Below are positions 57,541 to 64,000 of a stretch of 64,000 nucleotides of DNA, piece after piece; positions within the stretch are counted from its first letter, which is position 1, and every line of letters begins with the position of its first letter. Origin of the DNA: Golubevia sp. BC0850. Lineage: Eukaryota; Basidiomycota; Exobasidiomycetes; Golubeviales; Golubeviaceae. The notes beneath the pieces were generated by a model. That model was not told the DNA's origin. It saw nothing but the letters and a program-made list of their open reading frames with translations, and did not search any database. A program made the translations under genes and the position numbers. The stretch spans positions 124,001-188,000 of the forward strand of contig JAAVVG010000017.1 in assembly GCA_012976225.1 (NCBI GenBank), read 5' to 3'.

Positions 57541-60500
57541 ATGTCAAACTCAAATAATCTCGATGTGGACAAAGATGACTCAATGGACGATCTTTCAGCT
57601 ACCAAATCGAATCCAGTCCCAAAACAAGCCTATGTACCTCCCTTCAGCTTCCCCGTTGAGTGCCTTCAATTCTGGAACTTCTCTTGTTTTCAACTCCTTC
57701 TCTAAGCTCACCTTTGGATCCTCGAACTCCATCGGCTCTAGTGGCTCGATCTCAACCTCACCTTCATCAATCTTTGGTCCCAAAGCGGAAAGCTCAGCAA
57801 TTCCAACTCGTCAAGAGAAGGCTATGATGGAATCAAAAGATCGTCCAGTTACAGATGGTTCAGGAGGTCTTTGGACTTTGGAGACTGGTTCCACACCTGA
57901 AGAGTTAAGCTTGAAGCCAAGCGAATTCAGTGAGATAGTCAAACTCCGTGAGTCATTGTAAGTGCTGGAATTCGCGAGAGCGTTTGAAAGAGATGGAAGA
58001 GGTATTGAGGGTATGACCTAGAAATTCGTTGGTCTGAAAGATTCTGAGGCAGAGCGCTCGTGATGAGAGATCTCACTTCAAAAAGGGGAGGGCAGTCACG
58101 GCAAGCCATGAAACGGCGACGACCAATCCTCCTTCTGAATCTTACTCACTGAACTCTCTCACCTAACTTCTACTCCATTTTAGATTACGAATTAACGATG
58201 GAGTTCGCGGACCTTTTCGGTTCTATAGCGATTGTTCATCTTCTTTCTCTCAACGCTCTTTACCCTATCCGCTTTACATCCGCTGCTTCCGGTAGTTCTG
58301 TCGAATTCGATCAAGACTGGCTGAAGTCTAGCATCCTCACTTTTGGGCCCTTTATCAAAGAGAATCCCCAAGGAGAGGTCAAAATCCCCTTGAGAGGTAG
58401 CAGAGCGGTCCTGTTGTCCTATTTCGGTCATCTAATCAACACTCAGTCGGAAGAAGAACTTGACACTAAGCTGAGATATCAAGACATAGAGGTAGCTGGG
58501 GAGATTCTGGGTTCAAGCTACTGTGAGTGCTATGTACGAAGGAGAGTTGCTCAGATCGTGTTCTGACTTCTGACTCTGCGATCCCTCCACTCCTAGTCCG
58601 TGGATCTCACCAGAGAATCGAAATAGAAATCCAGAAACGCTTGACTGCTACCAAAGAGGTCGAGAACCTAGGTTACGTAGTGGAACCCGCCACTCCTAAA
58701 GGAAACGAATCTGAGGTCGACGCTCGCAAACGAAGCCTTCTCACAATCCAGAGGCAGAATCTAGCCATCGTGGCCACCAACTGTCTAGGCTCTACTGAAT
58801 GGTTCAAGATTGGCTGGTTGAAGAGTTGCGTCAAGTACGAGGAGCTTCACAATACAGCAATCAAGATGGTGTTGATTGCTGTATCTTCTCAGAGCTCCAC
58901 TAGGTGGAACCAGCCCTCTGAAAGAAGCGGTCTCAGCTTATGCGGATGCTTTCTCAGATAATCCAGAGCTAGAACCGTTAGAGCTGCCAGAGAAAGCCCT
59001 TTCACTTCTGGGTAAACGTGTTACTCAGAAGCAGAGGACTCCTTGGACGGTCGAGGATTCGATCGATCCATCTCTTCTCTCTGGATCCCACGTCCGACCA
59101 GTCAGCTCTTCTTCAGGAGGGACTCGAATCTGGATCGAATTCTTCGCAGCTTACATTCAACCAGTGCAATCTCGAAATATGTTCTTGGTTCCCTTTGGGT
59201 AGCAGCTTGTCATCGCCAATTGAAAGCTTGCCTCACTCCTTCTAGTTTTGTGCCGGTTCGGTTCAGATTATTCCGGAAGACTTCGATTCGATTCAAAGTT
59301 TGATTGAAGAAGGTGAGTCCAACAAAGCTCTCAAGCTCATGCTCGCTCGAGCCGACTGACTTCCTCCAGAAAGAAAGAAAAACCTCTCATCATCTCTCTC
59401 TCTCTCCTCCCCCCCCCTTTTTTTATCAGTCAATTTCAACAAGAAGCTGTTGAATAGACTACGCAGGCGCTTAACACACTTCCAGCAGGTCGCAAACTTT
59501 ACTTTCAATGGTCAGCCTCTCATTGGAATGTGTCTCTCTATAGCTGCTGCAATCACCTTTCTACTCACGAGTAACGATTGGTGGTCCAAGCCCGGTCTTA
59601 GGCGCTTTCGGAAGGCTTTGATGCCCGTTCGTGCTTCTCAAGATGGAAACGTTCTGGTTCAAATGGTCTCACTCCTCGTAGTCAGTAGCGACGGACCAGA
59701 CTCATCTTACATCGGAAAGCTGGTTGCTGCTGAGAGGGAGGCTGTTGACCTTGCTTCATGGACCTCCAGAGAAGGAGGAAGATAGGTTCCATCCTTTCTT
59801 TGTCAACGAGATGGAAACAAGCCTTAGTAGGAACCTTGGTAGATCTTACACAAGCCAAGGACTTGGGACCGGATCCGTTCTTACTTCAATTCGTCAACTA
59901 TTCGGTGGCTCAATCTTTACCAAAGGAAAGAGTAGTGCAACTTCTGGCTCTAATTCCCTTTTTCTCCAAGAAAAAGTCTCCGATCAACCTTCTACGAGCT
60001 CAACGGGAAATACCTCAATCTTCAAGACCCCAGAAAAGACGAGGAAAAGAGTCGAATCTGCTGAAACTAGCACTCCATCTCCCTCGACGGCACAACTTCT
60101 ATCCAGCAAACAAAGGACCTCCGGTCCTGGTAGCCGCTTGGATCACCTCAAGTTTCCATACAGATCATCTTCTTCTAGGAGAGTCGCAAGCTCAGATCAA
60201 CCTCTAAAGAAGATCCCAGGGGAAGTGGTCATTCAAGAAGCCAGTTCAGTCGCAGTTTCTTCTTTCCCTGCCGCTTCAATTTCTTCAACTCCTTCTTGTT
60301 CTTAAGCTTCTGGATCTCAAGTACAATCAAAAAAGACTGTCAGCTCCTCGACTCCTCTTCGTTCCATTCCAGCTACCAGTTCAACTCCTTCCCAAGCTCC
60401 TCAATCCACTCAAGAGCAACCAACTGCTCAATCATCCGGTCAGGTCGTCTCAGAGCCATAATTTCAAGGAGAGGCTTCAGAATCTCAAGTCAGAAGAACC

Positions 60501-61092
60501 AACGCTTCAACACCCAGAGCTTCCGACTTTATGTAAATCGCCAAGGAGAGACTTTCGACCTTCCTCCGCCTCGCCAGTCTCTCAATCTCCAACCAGATCC
60601 TGAGTCTTTCTTAGCTTCAAGATCAAGATTCAAAAAACAAGAACCAAAGAGTCAAAGTGAATCTTCGACTTGGTCAACTTCACTCAAGTCCTCCAAAACT
60701 CCTCTATTCAACTCGATGTCCCCCACCTTTTCACCTCTTCTTTTCTTTTTCTTCTCCTTTCTCTTCCCCCCCCCGTTCTCACATCCTCAAAGTACATATC
60801 CTCTGAACAATCCACTTCACCTTTCATCTCGCCAGAATCGCCCTCCGATCCCACGTTCCATTCTCACGATAAACAGAAAACACCGATTCCGTCCTTTCCT
60901 CAGAACATATCTTACCAAACGTTCCTCCCTCAGCCTATTGAAAACAAAAGCTATGTAGTCGAAGACCCAGTTTCAACGTATGTAGATCCGAAATCAAATC
61001 ATGAAACGATCCCTTCTTCGCTGATGATCGATGACCCGTCTCGTCGGATCAAAGCCAAAGCCTCTGGGTCTCTAGTCATTCCTAGGCTTTGA
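57541..61092 (+). pseudogene. Decayed multi-exon host gene, function unrecognised
   Basis: Starting at MSNSNNLDVDKDDSMDDL (57541), coding-like sequence continues for 3.5 kb but in changing frames. A one-base shift is needed near 57655 (YVPPFS to LSAFNSGTSLVFNSF). Genuine-looking introns follow: a GTGAGT donor at 57951 with an acceptor ending 58183, and a GTGAGT donor at 58522 with an acceptor ending 58596. Between them and after lie TMEFADLFGSIAIVHLLSLN and RKRSLLTIQRQNLAIVATNC. The frame breaks again near 58880, at a TAG at 59200, near 59240 and near 59735-59760. Another good intron is at 59313-59429, followed by LLNRLRRRLTHFQQVANFTF. The Ser/Thr-rich tail meets TAA at 60303 and again further on. 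Preserved splice sites with several frame breaks point to fairly recent decay. I do not recognise the family. Confidence 0.5.
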
Positions 61093-61689
61093 CTGCTGTT
61101 TACAGATTATCCTTCAATTTCCAGAACCTAGTGGTTCTGGTTTTCTCTGGTCGAGGTCGAAGGTGAGAAGTGACGACATGCGTTTGCTTCTTCCAATCGA
61201 CGATTCATCGCATCACAAATCACTACGTTCAGGCATCACTACGCTTTGATTTGAAGAAAGATTTTGAGAAGAAAAAAAAAAAGAAAAAGAAAGAAAAAAA
61301 AAAAAAGATTGAAAAAAAAGAAGGGTGTTTCATGAACTCTTCGGCGAGCTGAAAGAGCCGTTTGGCTATTTGCTGAACCAACAGCTAGCTTTGATACAGT
61401 TGCTGAGAACCGTATGCTGAACATGGTCTCCCATCAGATATATCAGGTATCGAAGGTTAGAAAGAATGATGGCCAATATCCAATTGACAGCCTCTAGATC
61501 CAGACCTTTATAGAAAGTCGACTTGTTGCTTGCCTCGACCCTTGCCAAATGAGGCACCAGTCCAAGTTGAGAATGATCCAGGTTGATGTGATCTACTTCT
61601 ATCGATCTCTTACCATTCGTCCAGCCAAAATGCTGAAGGATAGCTCGAAGATGCCTCCGACAAGAGAACCAGCGACCGATTGACGCCCC
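61093..61689. other. Intergenic region with A-rich tract
   Basis: About 600 bp. An A/G-rich run of about 45 bp (61267-61321) is a low-complexity tract. No gene recognised. Confidence 0.4.
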
Positions 61690-63560
61690 CTGCTAGTCAC
61701 TTCGTAACTTTTCGAGGGGCCAAGCGACGTCCAGAATTCTTGTCAGAGGCGAGATGAGATGAGAGAGAGCTTCCGGTCAAATTGCATGGTTCCGGCGAGT
61801 ATGCTGCCATATCACTTATGGAATCCGTAGTAACCTGCCATAGATAAGAAATCGATATGATCTTTCGAATCAGCAGCCTTTCAAAGCCTTTGAAACGGAC
61901 CTTTTCCCGACTAGACTCTTATGGAAGAAAGAGAGTAGTGATTTCAACCCTGGAAAAGTTTCAACTTGAACTGGAAGAGAGTAGATAGAGAGGGGCGAAG
62001 GGGACAAGGAGAAGTTCTAAGGGTGGAGTAGCAGAGTTGATGCTTGGATGTGTCGCTTCGAAGCTTCCTGCGTTGACTCCGAACTGTTGAGATTTTGGAC
62101 CTTTCCTTATGGAATTCAAAATCAGAAAAGTAGATGAGGTTGGAGAGAGGAGGTTTGGAAAGTAGTGATGAAGAGAGTGGAAGTGATGAGTAGAGGGAGA
62201 AGAAGTTTTGTTGGGAAACCGCGCTCCTTTTGAGGGTAGGCGAGCTGGAAAAATCAGATTCGGCTTAGCTTGGTGGAGCAACATCGAGAGAAAAAACAGA
62301 ATCAGCCCGGCCTGAGGGTGAAATAGCCTGGAGGGGACGCGTCGACGCGTCGAGGGTCGCATCCCACCCGTCCACCAAGAAAACTTCAGTCTGAGATCTG
62401 GGCTGTTTTCTCGTGCTGTGAGTCATGTATTGGGCTGAATGGGCTCCGCCTACAAAGCCTGGAAAGTTGAGTTTGTGGTCGTCACCCAAATCGAGACGTG
62501 AACCTCGTAGAGTTCACAAGGAGAAAGTGGGGGGGGGGGGTCAGGGATGGATGTTGGCGCATCAGCGAAAGGCGCAGCTCCAGCAGAAGCTGAAGGCGAA
62601 GCATTTCTCTTCTGTTGAGAGAAAAAGTGGAGATGACCGATCTGCGACTTGAAGGCCCGATGGTCGTGAGGTGAGGGGAAGTTGCGAGATTGGTTTGTGT
62701 ACTTCACTGTGTTCACAGGTAGCTTTCCCGTCGCTGGAATCCACCGACGTGTCTTATCTTTTCTCGTCATCAGCAGAGCCTGAACGCTCCGAGACTGCCC
62801 ATGACAAGCATCCTACTCAGAGCCCACGATTCACAGCCCCCCACCTCTGCTTTCGCATATTGGGCGACTGTGGCGAACACGTTTTAGAGACGAGGATTTG
62901 ATAATGGACATTCAGATCCAAAGCCGCTTCAAAGCTTTTAGACCTGGACCTTGCCTCAATCTCGCTCTCAAAAGAGAGAGTGAAGAATGGGACCATTCCC
63001 TCGACGAGAGAATTCGAAACGAGATTGGTTGAAGTAAAGAGTTGGAGAGGGGAGAGGGAGGAAGCGGAGGCGAGAAGGAGTGGCGACGTTGGAAGAAGGA
63101 GAGAAAGTGATGAGAAAGGGGAGAAGGAAGTTTGAGTGGGATTGTGCGTTCCCATTTAAGGGAAGCGACGACTCAAAAAGGGAAAAGAAAAGTGTAAACC
63201 GGCTCAGCTTCGCGTGAAAAGAAAAGAGATTCAGCCCGGCCTGGTGGTGAAACCTTTGGGAGGAACGCGCCGACGAGGCTGGGTGGCAAAGTGGCATCCA
63301 CCGCGAGAAGGTTTTCCGGTCTGGTGCGAGATCTCTTTTTCTCTCTTCTATTTTGGCAGAGATCAACAGCTCTTTGGCTTTCGTTTACAGAAACTCGAGG
63401 GTTGAGCTTATTGGTGTCGTCCAAATCGAAACCGCGAGCTCTGTAGAGTTAGCAGAAAAGGGGGTTAGGCGACGAGCGATGGGTTGGTATTGTGGCGAAA
63501 GGCTCAACTCCAACAAGAGCTACACAATATTGGATACTGGATACTGATAGAATTCAGTTG
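61690..63560. repeat. Diverged tandem duplication, unit about 930 bp
   Basis: Two units, roughly 61690-62620 and 62620-63560, share several landmarks about 930 bp apart in the same orientation. ATCAGCCCGGCCTG at 62301 corresponds to TTCAGCCCGGCCTG at 63231. CCCAAATCGA at 62485 corresponds to TCCAAATCGA at 63420, each followed by a GTAGAGTT block. GCGAAAGGCGCAGCTCC at 62567 corresponds to GCGAAAGGCTCAACTCC at 63495. GTCGCTTCGAAGC in the first unit resembles CCGCTTCAAAGC near 62931. Spacing between landmarks is conserved but the sequence is diverged. No intact gene is present in either unit. The origin (duplicated unique sequence or old repeat family) is unknown. Confidence 0.6.
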
Positions 63561-64000
63561 TCCTAGCAAGAAGCAGAAGAGCTCGATCAAGACCGACACC
63601 GGAGTAACTTGAGAGAGCTCTTGTTCGCCTGTCTCCAACAACTAGCTTTCGCTACAACAGCATCAACAGCAGCGCATCCTATCGAACCACCTTACCAGGC
63701 AGAGATTTCAAATTGTTCCTGAGGTGTGGAAGAGACCTGCTTCTCGCCTGCCCAGTCACAACTTAAATGGCAGACTGGCTGTTCTGTGAGTGGAGTATTT
63801 CAAGTTGTAGCAACGAAGAAGAATGCTCTACAAGGGGCAGAAAAATTAAGGGTGAGAGGTAGAGTTCAAAAGAAATCGCACCTTCAAGACAAAGAAAGTA
63901 GCAAGAATCGAATTGTGTCAGATCGAGAAGCCTGAATGACAAGAGAGGAGGTAGAATAAAAGGGAGGAGTGAGAAAGTGGGAACGAGCAGGAGACACAGG
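63561..64000. other. Right edge, no gene recognised
   Basis: 440 bp up to the window end. No open frame with family features and no repeat recognised. Confidence 0.35.

Noticed and set aside
62531-62540. Poly-G run as a structural element
   Set aside because: A lone homopolymer of ten without companion G-tracts; similar C/G runs occur elsewhere in the window and may vary in length through slippage.

Overview
The window is nuclear DNA of a fungus, most likely a basidiomycete. Genes are compact and packed on both strands. Almost every gene has several short introns with GTGAGT/GTAAGT donors and CAG/TAG acceptors. The set includes fungal-type genes: homoaconitase LYS4, ketol-acid reductoisomerase ILV5, a Zn2Cys6 factor, a CRZ1-like zinc-finger factor and ARP9. 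An intact tuberin/TSC2 gene and very frequent introns fit a basidiomycete, perhaps Pucciniomycotina, but I cannot place it more finely. Base composition looks balanced. I saw no rRNA, tRNA or CRISPR.

Layout. 1-6421: PPIL2/CYP8 (partial, running off the left edge), ARP9 and a HERP/USA1-like ERAD membrane protein. 7080-16052: CRZ1-like factor, hotdog thioesterase and a Zn2Cys6 factor. 16563-20975: ribosomal protein eL31 and mitochondrial EF-Tu. 21.8-26.3 kb: a divergent pair of decayed F-box-like genes. 27.2-35.0 kb: COX4, prefoldin subunit 2, fimbrin SAC6 and a DUF1295 membrane protein. 36.8-44.5 kb: TSC2 with one 7.3-kb exon. 45.3-55.6 kb: QCR6, an unrecognised 608-residue protein, a possible MITE-like element, and the head-to-head ILV5/LYS4 pair. 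57.5-61.1 kb: a decayed multi-exon gene. 61.7-63.6 kb: a diverged tandem duplication of about 930 bp.

The most striking observation is splicing architecture. The QCR6 homologue can only be read through its conserved C-terminus if a 2-nucleotide exon (CT, 46568-46569), flanked by a perfect CAG acceptor and a perfect GTGAGT donor, is included. Other tiny internal exons of 8, 13, 14, 21 and 34 nt occur in the thioesterase, eL31, QCR6 and USA1-like genes, and the EF-Tu start codon sits as the last three bases of its first exon. With these exons included every affected gene gives an exact open frame and the expected family sequence.

Functional themes. Mitochondrial proteins are frequent (EF-Tu, COX4, QCR6, ILV5, LYS4). 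ILV5 and LYS4 share a 247-bp promoter region between two amino-acid pathways. Prefoldin subunit 2 and fimbrin, both tied to actin, share a 133-bp promoter region. All exon coordinates come from reading frames, splice consensus and family conservation by eye; no alignment or expression data were available.
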